From assembly GCA_021521415.1 (NCBI GenBank), contig JAIQDT010003825.1, positions 124,001-188,000 on the forward strand: a stretch of 64,000 bases of DNA, in the 5' to 3' direction. This DNA is from Bidens hawaiensis (Eukaryota > Streptophyta > Magnoliopsida > Asterales > Asteraceae). The notes beneath the pieces are model-generated. The model made no database searches and was not told the DNA's origin. It saw nothing but the letters and a program-made list of their open reading frames with translations. Below, piece after piece: positions 11,038-24,305 of the stretch. Each line of letters opens with the position of its first letter. The first letter of the stretch is position 1. The position numbers and the translations under genes are program-made.

Positions 11038-11490
11038 CAAGTTTTCATCAATATTAAGCTGTCTCATGTGGTTAAGTTTGACTCCTCCTCGGTTAAACAA
11101 GTTTTGGTTTCTGTTATGGTTAACATTTTGGTTTCGGTTAGGTGGTAGGTTATTTTGAGGAGCTGGTTGTTCTAGCTTATTTGGTTGGTCTTGGTTATAG
11201 GGTGGGTAATCATTCGGGTCGATGCTGTTTCAGGTACTCATGGTTTCTGTTTTCGGTATTGTGGCTTCTGGTATTTGGTTTAGTTTGGGTTTCTGAGCTG
11301 TTCGGTTTCTCTTTGCTGTTTTCTTAAATTCTTGATCAAACTGTATTGGCTCTTTCTCATGGGAATATCTCGTCTGCATTAACTTGTAAAGTCACCTGAA
11401 TAGACAAAAACACAAACACCCACGTAAAATCAATGAAGAAATAATAAAAACAAAAACTATAAACTAAACAACCCACGTAAAGTCACCTGA

Positions 11491-11509
11491 TTCCCCGACA
11501 ATGACGCCA
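11491..11509 (-). other. Primer-binding site of the Athila element (tRNA-Asp type)
   Basis: The minus strand reads TGGCGTCATTGTCGGGGAA three bases after the LTR end. This is a decayed form of the TGGCGCCGTTGCCGGGGA motif used by Athila elements. It fixes the orientation and the LTR border. Confidence 0.85.
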
Positions 11510-11512
11510 TTT

Positions 11513-13879
11513 TGATGTATATGGCGTGCTCTAATAAAAAAACAAGTACATATAATCTTAAATACCTATAACTCGTACGGGTAAGTAAAGTCGTCTCCAC
11601 GGGGAATCAGTGGAAACTACAAGCGAAACTCATATTTTATTATTAAGTAATTAACATGGACAGACTATGTCAAGTGGTTTAGATAAGTAGTTTGTAAAAC
11701 ATTATTATGAAAATAAACAAACTCCAGGGTTCAGGTTTTGAAGTAAGTTAGAATAATTGATAAACTTATTTGGACAACTCCTTGTTAATATATGTGTCGG
11801 TCCCGTATTGATCACTCAAACTCATAATAAATGTCACAACCCACACAATAAATATGTTGACAAGCAAGTTGATGACTTTGCTATTTGTGGTAAAAATAGA
11901 TATTTGTTAATGGAGGAATCACTAACAAACATTATCTGTTGCTTGAATATTATTAAATGTAACAAACACAAATAATAACTCAAAAGATTTCCATTTATAG
12001 AAAGTTTCATACAAATGTAAATCAATTAGGGTTTCTTGTAAGGAATGTTTATCTGTACTAATCATAGGACAGCCGTCACCCTCACTCAAGAATATTCGTT
12101 AGGTTTGAAAAGTGTAAAGTGGCTTTATCTGTTGTAGGTGTGCCCTAAGTTATTCTATTTATAGGCATGCCATCACCTGACAGCTGTCCTGCCTTCTGGA
12201 AACCCTAATGATTGGAACATAATCATAAAACATATTACAGAACATTCTAAGTGTTAGAACAGGTCTTCCGGGTAGACTTTGTGCCTTTTGTCTTCTTCAA
12301 GTAGACCTGGTAACCTTGAATTGTGCTTGGAAACAGTTCTCCGTGTAGGCTTTACTTAGAGTATTTTCCTAAGAAAATACTCACCTAGCATACTTCAATC
12401 TTCTTGACCATAGCAAACTTTGCTTGATATGGTCCTACGAGCAAACTGTTCTTCATGAATCCCTTCAACCCTTTGTTAAAAGATAACTTATAAAGCAAAT
12501 TCAGATGTGCTGGTAACACAGTTTGACCTGTGCTGGTAGCACTGTAGCTTGCTCGGGGTTGAACCTTGCTAGAGAAAGTACTTAGAGTAATTCTTGATCA
12601 ACTTTCTTCAAGCATGCTCGGACTAATGTTTATTGAAGAAACCTTGCTAGATCTTACAAAAACTTTGCTTCATAGGCTTTGTTGGTAAACAAATTGTGCT
12701 TGACTTGAAGAACACCTTTGTTAGACAAAGTGAACCCTGCTCGGATTATCACTTAAGTAGTCTTCAAGAAGATAACCTTTCCCGAAAGGCAAAAAACCTT
12801 GCTATGACAAGTAAAACCTTGTTAGGAGGTCCAAGGGTGCTCGGTTTCCATACTTAACCATATCTGAGGAGTGTTGAGAAGATTCCAATCTCTCTTAAGT
12901 CATATCATGTCAAATCTTTGACCCAACAATATGTAAACCAAAATACTTAATGATTGGCTATGTTGAATGTCTGAACTTAATTCGAACACTTGACACAACT
13001 TGATGAAAATCTATTTGATTACCAGTTTTAAGTTTTGAAACACAAAATCAATAATATGGTTAATGATAAATAAGTCAATGATGAAAATAACTCAATCGTT
13101 GATGACCACAAATCGATTAACTGGCAAAAGATTAGGCAATCAATTACTAGAAAACTGTTTAAGCACACAAACAAGTATAAAGAATTGATCAATCAAATGA
13201 TTAACCTAATCCAAATCCAAAGTTAAAGTTAATGATACCAAAAATACAACATACAACTCAATCCTACGCCCGGAGATGGTTATGAAGCCTTTAGCCTTGC
13301 ATCTCGATCTTCATTCTCTTGATTATGGTGTTGGAGAAGAATTGTATGGATGAATATAGTGATTAATATGTCTTATGGTGATAATAAATAGCCTCCAAGA
13401 TGTCCCCAGTTGATGAATAATGAATGAATTCCGACCTTAGGGTTTTTACCCCTTAAAAATGGAATAAAAATACGTAAAAACCTGTTTTACGTCAGGCCTG
13501 GCCGTATGCTACGTCGATGCCACTGTAGCCTACGGCTGGGATGCCGTAGCTTACGGCTGGGCCATAGGCTATGGCTTACGGTTGCTGCCTTACGGCACTC
13601 CTAGGCCATAGGCTACAGTCTGGAGTCCTTAGCCTACGGCTGCTGCTGCTCCATCTCAATGTTTTGTGTTTTCAACAACTATCAATTGTCCGATTAAACT
13701 CGCGATCAATACTCTTCATGTAATATTGGTTTCTCCATCATTAAATACTTCAAATTAGCTTCGTTAAGCTCCACACATCTGTAAACACAAAAACACCCAA
13801 AGTACCCGTGTTTGATATATTTACCCAACTAAAACATACGAGATTACACACCATAAACATTTGTTTTACCCGTACATCA
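11513..13879 (-). mobile_element. 5' LTR of the minus-strand Athila element
   Basis: On the plus strand it runs from TGATGT at 11513 to ACATCA at 13879, perfect 6-bp inverted ends, 2367 bp, and abuts the PBS. Inside are CTCGG/CTTGCTAGG-type motifs (12240-12850) and a GC-rich stretch of GCCTACGGC-type repeats (13490-13640). Small frames inside are chance. The partner LTR is not in the window. The next five bases are ACTTG; no second TSD copy can be found. Confidence 0.85.
13490..13650. repeat. CCGTAGGCTACGGC-type short inverted repeats in the Athila LTR
   Basis: Repeated variants of GTAGCCTACGGC and GCCATAGGCTA occur about eight times within 160 bp, each partly self-complementary. GC content is far above that of the surroundings. 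Confidence 0.7.
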
Positions 13880-13959
13880 ACTTGTTAATTAACTATTTTA
13901 AAATAATTTGAGGATTTGAAACTACAAGTATAAGGTGTTCGTAAAAAAATATATTGAGT

Positions 13960-15275
13960 TGTAAGGCCCCGTTACCAGTGCCTCACATTTGGGCGTTGGA
14001 TTTACTCATCAACATAGTTCAATTCATCAGAGTTAATAAAAACATACACGGAATATAAAAACTTTCATAAACATTACATTAAGCCATGACTTGTCTTAAA
14101 ATAAATACATTGTCTTTCAAATTATCATAATATTAAACATAAACGTCCTCCGATGCCAGCCTCTTATTCAATGCCACGTGTTCCCCTCAAGAGAGCTGTC
14201 TCATTCTACTCACCTGTGTGCATACTAAAAGTCAGCTACGCTGAGTGAGTTCTAGTTAATAACATAACATACATTACATACGCACTTACATACTTTCATT
14301 CATACTTTCATATTTAAAATTCTACTTTACTTTATTCTATTCTGCCACGGATATTATTAGGGTCCGGTCCAATTTCTGCCTTGGATATTATTAGGGTCCA
14401 GTCCCTTTTCTGCCTCGAGATTATTAAAGGGCTCGGTCCCTTTTGTGCCTTGGATATTATTAGGGTCAAGTCCCTTTTCTACATTTCTATCTTTTACATT
14501 CATTCATAACATACATACGTATCATTCATATCTCATACATAACATTCATATTCATAATTATAACTAGGCAGTAAGTGCAGTATCCGAAGATCGTTCACGT
14601 ACCAACAAGCAATCATTCATACATTGTACATAGCATTCATATTCATAACTATAACTTGACAGTACGTACAATATCCGAAGATCGTTCACGTACCGACAAG
14701 CAATCCTTCATACCGTTCACATATATCACATAGGGTAAGTGTATTAACAAATCACATCGAGTATGCACACAGCCCCGAAAACATAAAAAGGAATGGGGAT
14801 AGAAACTCACCTGAATGCGGTTACGTTCACCGTTAATGGTTATTCCTTTTTTGAGCTGTGCGCGGCTAACTGTATAATATTTACATGTATCAATTAACTA
14901 TTGCTACTCATATCGTTTTTCTATCTTTATATAACCCACAATGAACGGGGGTCCGGGGGTAGCACCCCTGGCAGCGGGGTTCTAGGGGCGGCAGCCCTTA
15001 GCGGGGTCCAAGGGGCAGAGCCCCTGGCTGGGGTTAAGTCTGATTCGCTATTCGATTCGTTACTTTCTTAACTTTCTTAACTTTCTTAACACATTTTCCA
15101 TTAACATTTTAAAATATTTTCTTAACACATTTTCCATTAACATTTTAAAATATTTTCTAAGCTGGGCTTATTTGCTAAGCCTAAGATAACGGGCCAGTTT
15201 GCTTTATATTAGATATGGGCTTAGCCCAACTGTCCATTATGGTACCTGGGCCCAAATGAATTTAGGCCCAAAACC
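13960..15275 (-). mobile_element. Solo LTR, left part (interrupted by Tekay)
   Basis: It starts TGTAAGGCCCCG at 13960 after TGAGT (13955-13959). The other end, GGGATGTTACA at 29397, is followed by the same TGAGT (29398-29402), so this is one insertion with a 5-bp TSD. Without the Tekay insert and one duplicate copy it is about 2176 bp, close to the 2139-bp LTR at 30245-32383, to which it is clearly related (shared GTCAGCTACGCTGAGTGAG and TATGCACACAGCCCCGAAAA). No internal region exists, hence a solo LTR. It holds four copies of a 38-bp GGATATTATTAGGGTC repeat (14342-14480) and two of an approximately 110-bp repeat (14560-14720). Confidence 0.85.
14750..15275. repeat. 526-bp flank duplicate, left copy
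   Basis: Identical in length to 28012-28537 and differing at about two positions. It ends exactly where the left Tekay LTR begins. See the right copy and the first finding. Confidence 0.95.
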
Positions 15276-18200
15276 TGTAACACCCCGTAACCGCAGCGGA
15301 AACGTACACGGGATGCAACAGACACATCTGATATCAACAGCATTGCTTATAAAGAAAATACCATTACATTAATTTATAACATATTACATTGTTGCGAGTT
15401 TCATTACTGTCTAGGTGTTACACACATATTTTACCGATAAGACATTAATAAATTCATTACAAAACATAGAGCAGCAAGCTTCCAACAGGTAGCACAGATA
15501 GTTAAGCACATATCAATCATTCCAACTTGGGCATACCTAGAAAACATGTAAAGAAAACGGGTCAACTACGAATAGTTGGTGAGTTTCACTAATTTAAATA
15601 AACACTGACAAATCATTTTAATAATCATTTATTAACAATATAATCATGCTGGGAACTATGTTACCCCAGAACATTTCCATTAACTTTCTGGGAACTATGT
15701 TACCCCAGAACAATAATAACCCCTGGGAACTATGTTACCCCAGAACAATAAATACCCCTGGGAACTATGTTACCCCAGAACAATAACAACCCCTGGGAAC
15801 TATGTTACCCCAGAACAATAATAACCCCTGGGAACTATGTTACCCCAGAACAATAATAACCCCTGGGAACTATGTTACCCCAGAACAATAATAACCCCTG
15901 GGAACTATGTTACCCCAGAACAATAACACATGATAAACATTTTATATATTCTGTGCATCAGACCATATATATATAAATGTACAAGTATTTCCATACGATC
16001 GGTATGTACTTAAATACTTTAAATAAGACATGTTTTCCGCCCCGGGAAAATATAATTAAAACAATTCATTAAAAGGGGCTCGTGAAAACTCACCTTTTTG
16101 TGAGTCGGTGAGTAATATAAGGAACAGCTACGTGCCTGGATCTGTAATATAATATCTAGTCGTTACTATATAATTCCCATAACTTAAATACGTATCAATC
16201 GGTACATCTGGGAACATTGTTAACCCAGTACTGTACTCGATTCGGGGACAATGTTAACCCCGTGACACTTCTAAGGACTCAGATTGTGACATTGCTTAGA
16301 GTTTGACAGTCAATTTAGTTAAGGTGATGAAATTATAGCTCGGTTTGACACCCCGTTTGGCCGCGGGGCCCGTTTCCGGTATTTCGGTGCCGGAAACGGT
16401 AAAATCGGGTAAAATTACCCAAATCATCCGAATTATTTTCGGATGATTTATTTTTACTTAATTTACTTAGATTTATGAAAATAGTCCATTTTTAAAGTTT
16501 TCGTGTACCAGTCAGCTCGCTTATGCGAACTTTGCCGGTTTACGCGTTTTAAGCTTTAAAAATTTGTTTTTATGTTCTTTTTAGCACAAATAATTACCCG
16601 ATTAGTCTCGGGTCTTGAAATTTTGCACAAAACTTATTTTGACAGAAAGAAAATTTTACAAAATTTTTCCAGATTTATTTTCTTATATTTACATTTACTT
16701 ATCTATTTTTAAATCTTATTAAAACACTAAATATGTCAAAAATACCAAAACACTTTAGAAAAATCCCAAATTTTTCTGAGATGATCTCTGTCATCCTCAT
16801 AACTTCCTGGAATTTTCCAGATTTATTTTCCTATATTTACATTTATTTATCTATTTTTAAATCTTATTAAAACACTAAATATGTCAAAAATACCAAAACA
16901 CTTTAGAAAAATCCCAAATTTTTCTGGGATGATCTCTGTCATCCTCATAACTTCCTGGAATTTTTCCAGAATTTAAAACTTATTTTTCAAGCCATTTTCA
17001 CCCAAAACCGAGCTAGAAAGCCCTAGAACTCGTTTCACCGAAAAGCCTACTTAGACTTTTCCAACTGAGCTCAAATTTTGTGGGTGACTTTTATATGTTA
17101 TAAAAAGCTTATCTTAAATTTTCCGGAATTTTTCATCATGTTTTTCTATTTTTCACTATTTTTGGCCAAAACCGAGCATTAAATTCACCAAATATTCATC
17201 TTTTATCCAAAAATTACCAAAAATTCACATATCTCATATTTTCATGTGTAGATCATCTCTGTGAAATTTCGTGACCCGACTCTAAGCACACGAAAATCTG
17301 TCCAAATTTCATAAACACACGAAAACCGAACTATTTTGTGTTTTCTAGCTTTAGATCGCAAGGATCTCGGTTTCTAGCCTTTGCTAGCCGCTAGATACAA
17401 CACTTACAAGCACCATAACACTATACCAAGCAAACTATACCAACAATCAAACCATTTCTTTCAAAGTGTCGGTTTTTATATAAAAACAAAGGTTTTAACC
17501 GTAAAAATCCGTTCTCGACTCTTTTTACTCATTTCTTGGACCAAGATCCCTTGTATAACATGTATACATCTCTTGATCGTGCAAGAGTCGGTTTCATCTC
17601 GGGTTTTCACCCATCTTCCACTTGGAAAACTCATTTGACAAGATTTCAACCGTAAAATTTCGTTCTAAACACTTTTAACTCATCACTTAGATCAAGATCC
17701 TTTGTATAACTTGTATACATCCCTTGATTACACGAGAATCGGTTCCATCTCGGGTTTTCACCCATTTTTCACATGAAACTTCCTTTTCTCAAGATTATAG
17801 AGTTATAAACAAGAATTTAAGCCTTAAAACATGAGTATACCTTGAAGATTTTGGTTAGAGATCAAGGAATTAGATGGTTGCTTGAAAGATATGAAGAGAA
17901 TTGAGAGAGTTGATGTGAAAAAAAAGAAAATGTAATGTGTAATGGGGGTGTGGGTGGCCGGTTCTATTGGTGGTGTGTGGGGGGGGCCCACATCTCAAAC
18001 CATGGCCACACATTTGGATTACACAATCCAGATAATGTTGTGGATAGTCTGGTTCAGTTCGTTTCTCGTTTAAACTCGTAATTCGGCTTAAAACGAGCAT
18101 AAAATGGTCGTTTTTCGGGTTAAAATAAAATTTACATAAATCTGATTTAAAAACTTTAAAAACTTAACCCATGACATTAAAACATCATATTGTCGGTATT

Positions 18201-18578
18201 TGTGCATCTTTTTCGGTTTGATTGATCGTCTCTTGCTTGGTTTGGTGTTAAAGGTTTCGTTTAGCGTACCGACGTACCATTAAATCGAAATCCTTTTTCT
18301 GTGCTATAATTCACCTATCCCGAAGCATTAATACTTCGTATATATCACTAAACATTATATACATCGTCTATAATGTAATTCCCGATCCGTTCGGGTTTCA
18401 ATAACCGATCATTGATTAATTGTAATTCCAATACGATTCACTATATAATTGAGTATGATTCATACTGTGAACCATATATATTCGTATCAATGTGCTATAA
18501 CTCATATAATCAATATTAAATAGCACGTAAATAGTATATACCGGCTAGGGTATACCTGGATTTGCCGGAATCGTTACA
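15276..18578 (-). mobile_element. Tekay 3' LTR (left)
   Basis: 3303 bp, ends TGTAACACCCCG and GAATCGTTACA, abutting the polypurine tract at 18579. It carries eight copies of a 36-bp repeat (15649-15926), a 148-bp tandem duplication (16671-16966) and a diverged pair of about 130-bp repeats (17500-17770). All of these are also in the other LTR, so they predate this insertion. No coding frame inside is credible. Confidence 0.95.
15649..15926. repeat. 36-bp hairpin minisatellite, 8 copies (left LTR)
   Basis: The core CTGGGAACTATGTTACCCCAG is followed by an AACAATAATAACC spacer. Each core is an imperfect inverted repeat (CTGGG-AAC facing GTT-A-CCCAG). Two related cores, CTGGGAACATTGTTAACCCAG-like, lie at about 16208-16260. 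Confidence 0.95.
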
Positions 18579-18595
18579 TTCTCCCCCCGTTATAA
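18579..18595 (-). other. Polypurine tract of the Tekay element
   Basis: The minus strand reads TATAACGGGGGGAGAA directly before the LTR start TGTAACG. Confidence 0.85.
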
Positions 18596-18614
18596 AAATT
18601 TCGTCCTCGAAATT

Positions 18615-21600
18615 TTACGCGTCAACTACTTCCTTTTGAGGAAATAGGTGGGGGTATTTCTTCCGAAATTCGTCCTTTCGTTCCCAAGTAAATTCTGGGC
18701 CTCGTTGCGAATTCCATCTAACCTTGACCAACGAGATCTTATTGTGTCTAAGTTGCTTGATTTTCCCGTCTACTATTTCTATGGGCTCCTCTACAATGTT
18801 GAGCCTTTCACTTATTTGAACACCCTCTAAGGGTAACACCGATGTCTCATCCGCCAGACATCTTTTCAAATTTGACACATGAAACACATTATGAACTGCA
18901 CTTAGTTCATCAGGCAGTTCTAATCGGTAAGCTACAGGACCGATTTTTGCAATAATAACAAATGGTCCAATGTATCTCGGGGCTAACTTCCCCGCCTTTC
19001 CAAATCTAACCACACCCTTCCACGGTGATACTTTCAAATATACCTTTTCACCCTTCTCAAATGACAACGGTTTTCGACGGGTATCGGCATAACTCTTCTG
19101 CCGGTCCCGCGCGGCTTTTAGGTTGTTCTTAATTTTAAGAATCTTGCTGGTCGTCTCCTGGACCAGATCCGCTCTAATGACCTGCGAGTCTCCCACTTCA
19201 GACCAGCAAAGTGGTGATCGACACTTCCGCCCATACAATGCTTCATAAGGTGCTGCCTTTATACTGCTATGGTAACTGTTATTATAGGAAAATTCAACGA
19301 GTGGGAGATGTTGATCCCAATTTCCCTTAAAGTCCAGTACGCAGGCACGAAGCAAATCCTCCAAAGTTTGAATGGTCCTCTCAGACTGACCATTGGTCTG
19401 AGGGTGGTAAGCTGTGCTTAGGTCAATACGTGTTCCCAACGCTTCTTGGACAGCTTGCCAAAGTTTGGAGGTGAAATGGCTATCCCTATCGGAGATGATC
19501 GAGATGGGGATGCCATGACGAGACACTATTTCATTTATATAAATTTGCGCAAGTCTCTCGGTGTTATAATTATTTCTAATTGGAATAAAATGTGCCGATT
19601 TGGTTAATCGATCCACGATTACCCAAATTGCATCATGACCTCGGGGCGTCTTGGGGAGATGCGTCACAAAATCCATTGTGATCTGTTCCCACTTCCACTC
19701 CGGAATTTCCGGTTGTTGTAACATTCCCGAAGGTTTCTGGTGCTCCGCCTTAACCCTCGCACACGTCGTACACTTGCCGACGTATGTGGCTATATCCTTT
19801 TTCATACCCGGCCACCAGTAGAACTCCTTCACATCCTTATACATCTTATCCGATCCCGGATGTATGGAATATTTCGATTTATGCGCTTCATCCATGATCA
19901 AATCACGAAGGTCATGGAGGGTCGGGATCCAAATCCGATTTTTGAAATAGAGAATTTCGTCCACACGCTGTTCGAAATTCTTCTCATTCCCGTAAAGTCC
20001 TTCTTTATCCAATTGGTCCTCTTTCAACGCCTCGCGTTGAGCGACTCGAATCAAATCCGAAAGGCTCGATTGGACTACCATTCCCAACGCTCGCACGCGT
20101 AGTGGCTTGACTCGATCCTTTCTACTCAAGGCATCGGCTACAACGTTAGCCTTGCCGGGGTGATACCGTATGTCACAGTCATAGTCACTTAATAATTCGA
20201 CCCATCTTCGTTGCCTCATATTCAGTTCTTTCTGATCGAATATGTGCTGCAAACTTTTATGATCAGTGAATATGGTGCACTTTGTACCGTAGAGATAGTG
20301 TCTCCAGATTTTAAGTGCAAAGATGACTGCTCCCAGTTCCAAGTCATGAGTAGTGTAGTTTTTCTCATGAACTTTCAACTGTCGAGACGCATAGGCTATG
20401 ACCTTTTTATTTTGCATCAACACGCATCCTAACCCTTTATGGGATGCGTCACAATATACAACAAATCCATCGTCTCCGTCGGGGAGACTTAAGATTGGCG
20501 CTTGGCACAATCTTTGCTTTAGCGTTTGAAACGCCGTTTCCTGCTCTTCACCCCATTCATACTTCCGATCCTTCTGAGTCAGGAGGGTTAAAGGTTGGGC
20601 GATGCTGGAAAAGTTCTCTATAAATCGACGATAGTATCCAGCTAAGCCTAAGAATTGGCGGATTTCCTTTGGAGATTTAGGCGCTTGCCAACTCTTAATT
20701 GCTTCAACCTTACTCGGATCAACGTGTATTCCTTGATGGTTTATTACGTGACCGAGGAATTGCACCTCTTGTAACCAGAAGTTACACTTGGAGAATTTTG
20801 CATACAACTTCTCCTGATCCAAAAGTTCCAAAATTAACCTCAAATGTCGCTCATGTTCTTCTTTACTTTTTGAATATATCAAAATATCGTCAATAAATAC
20901 AATGACGAATTTGTCGAGGTAGGGTTTACAGACTCGGTTCATGAGATCCATGAACACCGCTGGCGCATTTGTTAGCCCAAAAGGCATAACTAAAAATTCG
21001 TAGTGGCCGTAGCGAGTCCGAAACGCGGTTTTCGGGATATCCTCCTCTTGAATTCTAACTTGGTGGTATCCCGATCTAAGATCAATTTTTGAGAAATAGC
21101 TCGCACCTTGTAGTTGGTCGAACAAATCATCGATTCGGGGAAGAGGATACCTATTTTTGATGGTTAATTTGTTCAATTCCCTGTAGTCAATGCACATTCG
21201 AAGGCTTCCGTCCTTCTTTTTCACGAATAGTACGGGTGCACCCCACGGGGAATAGCTGGGACGAATAAATCCCTTATCCAACAATTCCTGCAACTGGTTG
21301 GATAGTTCTTGCATCTCGGACGGTGCAAGTCTGTAAGGGGCCTTAGCAACAGGGCCGGCTTGAGGTAATAAGTCGATTCTGAATTCGACTTGTCGGGTTG
21401 GCGGTAATCCAGGAAGTTCTTCTGGGAAAACTTGTGGAAATTCGCGTACCACGGGAATATCGTCCACTCGTTTTTCCTCAGAATCAGTGGCCGTCAGGCT
21501 CGCTAGATACGCCACACATCCCTGACGTATATATTTTAGCGCCTTGAGGTGAGATATAAATGGCATCATATTGCCCGATTTATCACCCTGCACTAACACT

Positions 21601-23312
21601 TCTTCGTCATCCGACACCCGGATTTTGACGAGTTTCTTTTCACAATTTATTTCTACCTTGTTGCGTGCTAACCAATCCATTCCCATTATCACATCAAAAC
21701 TACCCAGTTCTACTGGTAACAAGTCAATCAGGAAGGATTGTTCGTTTAGAATAAAAGGACAATTCCGAACAATTTGATTGACTATCATGGTCTTACCGTT
21801 AGCAACTTCTACGGTATAGGGTTCTATGGATTCACTAACCGGCATGTTTGCTAATGACAGGAATTTAACGGAGACGAAACTTCTATCAGCACCCGTATCA
21901 AATAATACAGAAGCGTAATGGTCAGAAACAAGGAATGTACCTGTCACTACGCTGGGGTCCTGACGTGCTTCGCTCGCCCCTATCACGAAAGCTCGGCTTC
22001 TCGCCGGGTTGGACGACGATGCCTGACCCGCGGGTTGCCGCCCATTTCTCCCTTGATTCAGCTTCGGACAGTTTTTCCTGAAGTGATCTGTGCTACCGCA
22101 TTCGTAGCAAGCACGGCTGGTGGTCACCAATTGGTTTCCTTGGGGGTTTTGCTGTTGGGTTGGTTGGTTCCTAAATGATTGCGCACGGATAGGTTGCGGT
22201 TGACGGTTCAGGTTGTTCAAGTTTGTCCTACAACTGGGTGCGTAGTGCCCAAACCTGCCACACCGGTGGCACACCACCTCTTTGCACGCGCCACCATGGT
22301 GGTAACCACATTTCCCACATTTAGGAAACGTTCCCCTCTGCGGTTCTTGCCTTCCGCCCGAACTAGTCATGGCGTAGTTCTGGGCAGTGGGTCTAGCACG
22401 TTTACCTTGCTGTTTCTCCCGGATCCTATTGTCATACGTACCTCGCTTTCCTCCAGCCGACTCTCCTGTCGTCTTTAGCGACCCACTCCTTAAGAAATCA
22501 TACGTGACAATACCAGCCTGTGTCACTGCACCCTCATATGTCTGGTGTCCTCCCGCGTTAACTATACTCCTCACTACTGGAGTAAGTCCCCAAATATAAC
22601 GTTCCACCATCTTTGACTCTGGGGTGACCAACCACGGCACTAATCGTGACAGTTCATTAAACCGGTTGGTATATCCCAAGTGGTCCGCCCCATGCATCTC
22701 TAGGTTCCACAACTCATGTTCCAGTTTCTGCAATTCATTCTTTGGGCAGAAATGTTTCAAAACAAGATCCTTAAGCTCTGTCCAGGTCATGCGGTTTGTC
22801 GCCGCCTGACCTCGAGTCTGTACTATGGTGTTCCACCATGTCAAGGCATGGTCTGTGAACGTACAGGTGGCGTACTTAACGACACAATCCTCGGGACAGT
22901 TGCTGATATTCACCACTGACTCTATTTTCTCTAACCATTTCACTAACCCATTCGGTCCTTCCGACCCGTTAAACTCTAAAGGCTTGCATAACATAAAGTC
23001 CTTGATTGAACAACCCCTGGATGGTCCAGTGCGGTTGGTCTCTACGGTAGGTATAGGGCCATTACTGTCGGTAGCGACCACCGTAGGCGGTGCGTCATTA
23101 CTCGGAATCGTGTTATCGGTAGGTGGAGGATTAGCATTATGTTCCCCGCCATTATTTATGGGCGTTTGATTGCTCGGAGGGGTTGGATTAGATGAATTAT
23201 TAATACTGGCGGTGATGCGCGATACTATATCCGGTATCGCCGCCTCCAACTGTTGAGCAATCAAACGGCTCACATCTACTTCCGATATTTTCGTTGATCG
23301 TTTCGGTGCCAT
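18615..23312 (-). CDS. Tekay gag-pol polyprotein, intact
   Basis: One frame of 1573 codons from an upstream ATG at 23336; I prefer the ninth codon ([12 protein letters not shown] 23312-23310) because it follows a leader typical of gag and a splice-acceptor-like TTGTGTAG. Domains by residue of the longer form: capsid about 115-290; two CCHC knuckles at about 356-370 ([14 protein letters not shown]) and 410-423 ([14 protein letters not shown]); aspartic protease with DTGA near 480; RT about 650-860 with FIDDILIYS; RNase H about 950-1060 ([19 protein letters not shown]); integrase about 1130-1400 with the HHCC finger ending CTTC and DDE residues in [13 protein letters not shown] and NGQSERT; a chromodomain-like tail near 1510-1565 (VRWNSQ, EFTWER). 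No stop or frameshift is seen. The element copies itself via RNA; the chromodomain-type tail is known in this clade to direct insertion to chromatin. Confidence 0.97.
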   Translation of the reverse strand: MAPKRSTKISEVDVSRLIAQQLEAAIPDIVSRITASINNSSNPTPPSNQTPINNGGEHNANPPPTDNTIPSNDAPPTVVATDSNGPIPTVETNRTGPSRGCSIKDFMLCKPLEFNGSEGPNGLVKWLEKIESVVNISNCPEDCVVKYATCTFTDHALTWWNTIVQTRGQAATNRMTWTELKDLVLKHFCPKNELQKLEHELWNLEMHGADHLGYTNRFNELSRLVPWLVTPESKMVERYIWGLTPVVRSIVNAGGHQTYEGAVTQAGIVTYDFLRSGSLKTTGESAGGKRGTYDNRIREKQQGKRARPTAQNYAMTSSGGRQEPQRGTFPKCGKCGYHHGGACKEVVCHRCGRFGHYAPSCRTNLNNLNRQPQPIRAQSFRNQPTQQQNPQGNQLVTTSRACYECGSTDHFRKNCPKLNQGRNGRQPAGQASSSNPARSRAFVIGASEARQDPSVVTGTFLVSDHYASVLFDTGADRSFVSVKFLSLANMPVSESIEPYTVEVANGKTMIVNQIVRNCPFILNEQSFLIDLLPVELGSFDVIMGMDWLARNKVEINCEKKLVKIRVSDDEEVLVQGDKSGNMMPFISHLKALKYIRQGCVAYLASLTATDSEEKRVDDIPVVREFPQVFPEELPGLPPTRQVEFRIDLLPQAGPVAKAPYRLAPSEMQELSNQLQELLDKGFIRPSYSPWGAPVLFVKKKDGSLRMCIDYRELNKLTIKNRYPLPRIDDLFDQLQGASYFSKIDLRSGYHQVRIQEEDIPKTAFRTRYGHYEFLVMPFGLTNAPAVFMDLMNRVCKPYLDKFVIVFIDDILIYSKSKEEHERHLRLILELLDQEKLYAKFSKCNFWLQEVQFLGHVINHQGIHVDPSKVEAIKSWQAPKSPKEIRQFLGLAGYYRRFIENFSSIAQPLTLLTQKDRKYEWGEEQETAFQTLKQRLCQAPILSLPDGDDGFVVYCDASHKGLGCVLMQNKKVIAYASRQLKVHEKNYTTHDLELGAVIFALKIWRHYLYGTKCTIFTDHKSLQHIFDQKELNMRQRRWVELLSDYDCDIRYHPGKANVVADALSRKDRVKPLRVRALGMVVQSSLSDLIRVAQREALKEDQLDKEGLYGNEKNFEQRVDEILYFKNRIWIPTLHDLRDLIMDEAHKSKYSIHPGSDKMYKDVKEFYWWPGMKKDIATYVGKCTTCARVKAEHQKPSGMLQQPEIPEWKWEQITMDFVTHLPKTPRGHDAIWVIVDRLTKSAHFIPIRNNYNTERLAQIYINEIVSRHGIPISIISDRDSHFTSKLWQAVQEALGTRIDLSTAYHPQTNGQSERTIQTLEDLLRACVLDFKGNWDQHLPLVEFSYNNSYHSSIKAAPYEALYGRKCRSPLCWSEVGDSQVIRADLVQETTSKILKIKNNLKAARDRQKSYADTRRKPLSFEKGEKVYLKVSPWKGVVRFGKAGKLAPRYIGPFVIIAKIGPVAYRLELPDELSAVHNVFHVSNLKRCLADETSVLPLEGVQISERLNIVEEPIEIVDGKIKQLRHNKISLVKVRWNSQRGPEFTWERKDEFRKKYPHLFPQKEVVDA

Positions 23313-23678
23313 TCTACACAACATCAAGAAATACATATAATCAATACCATTTCAAATTATAAAACACAATACATATTTCATCCATTAGTAAACATGGATA
23401 CATATTACACCAACATCAGTTTACATACTTTCCAGTCAACATTACATAACTAAGTTTTATTACAAGGGCCCTATGTCGGTATCATCTCGACATAACCCGT
23501 AAAAGGGTCAGTGCTTGAATGATACCCAAAAGTATCGATAATGATATGCCCTAAAAAAGACCCCCTATGGGCCAGTGGTTGTATCATCACTAAACAAGAT
23601 TCACTCCATGTTAGCATCACCACTAACTGCTCACATGGAGTATCAAAAAGCGGTTCAAGATTCTACCATCTAACACAT

Positions 23679-24305
23679 CTACACATGGTGGTAAACCAAC
23701 CCCACCAACACCGCCACCAGCACCACCAACACCGCCACCATAACCCGGATTCGGGTTTCCATCTGGCCGATCAACCAGTGGGAGTATGAGCACTCCCTCT
23801 TTAACTGGTTAATAGCATACTGGTGGTCCAGTATGCTGTCCCCGAGGTACGCTCGCCTCTGTACCCCCACGACCAGGGCGGCAGAGTTCTCGTTCACCTG
23901 TTCGGTGAGAACACGTAGCCAAGCCGCCAAGTCCCGTTCCTGCCTCGGAAGACCCCACACAGGTAGGGTCGCAGGCTCGGGCTGGGGGCGGGAAGACTCG
24001 CCCCGGTGGTATGTGGATCTGGGTGGGGTAACGGTGGGCGGGACATACGGAGCACTGATCCGCGCCGTGAGGCGGGGACCGTGTCTGGGGGGAATCGGGG
24101 CGGTCTGTGGTGCGGGTGGTGTAGGAGATCTGGTAACCCTAGCAGGGGAGGGTAAACTAGCACTCCTAGCTGGGGTGGTCTGTCTAGAGGCACTATGACT
24201 AGCCTCTGAAGGCTCGGAGCTGGGTGCTAAACTTGGGCTTCCAGAGGCCCCGGAACTGACCTCTTCCGGGTCCTCTTCCGTCGACACACTAGGTGTTCTT
24301 GCCAT
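23679..24305 (-). CDS. Extra ORF upstream of Tekay gag; possible tail-anchored protein
   Basis: 208 codons from ATG 24305-24303 (MARTPSVSTEED; A at -3 and G at +4); an in-frame ATG eight codons upstream is in a poorer context. The first 110 residues are Pro/Ser/Thr-rich and look disordered. Residues about 120-185 are helical (QERDLAAWLRVLTEQVNENS). The last 20 or so form one hydrophobic segment of V, L, A and M residues ending VYHHV, the shape of a tail anchor. It lies between the PBS and gag, 366 bp before the gag start. I do not know a named family for it; most Tekay elements are described with gag-pol alone. The frame is open in an element that looks young, so it may be functional. Confidence 0.75.
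   Translation of the reverse strand: MARTPSVSTEEDPEEVSSGASGSPSLAPSSEPSEASHSASRQTTPARSASLPSPARVTRSPTPPAPQTAPIPPRHGPRLTARISAPYVPPTVTPPRSTYHRGESSRPQPEPATLPVWGLPRQERDLAAWLRVLTEQVNENSAALVVGVQRRAYLGDSILDHQYAINQLKRECSYSHWLIGQMETRIRVMVAVLVVLVAVLVGLVYHHV

Noticed and set aside
15649..15926. CRISPR-like array: regular 36-bp repeats
   Set aside because: Repeats and spacers are one uniform unit with no unique spacers, and they occur in both LTRs of a plant retrotransposon. It is a minisatellite.
17381..17638. 85-codon frame present in both Tekay LTRs (also 26813-27070)
   Set aside because: It repeats only because the LTRs are duplicates. It has no domain, and its sequence is made of LTR repeats.
22179..24198. 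Long plus-strand frames opposite gag and the extra ORF (22179-22478, 22825-23169, 23833-24198)
   Set aside because: They are shadows of the minus-strand genes with no motifs or independent start context.
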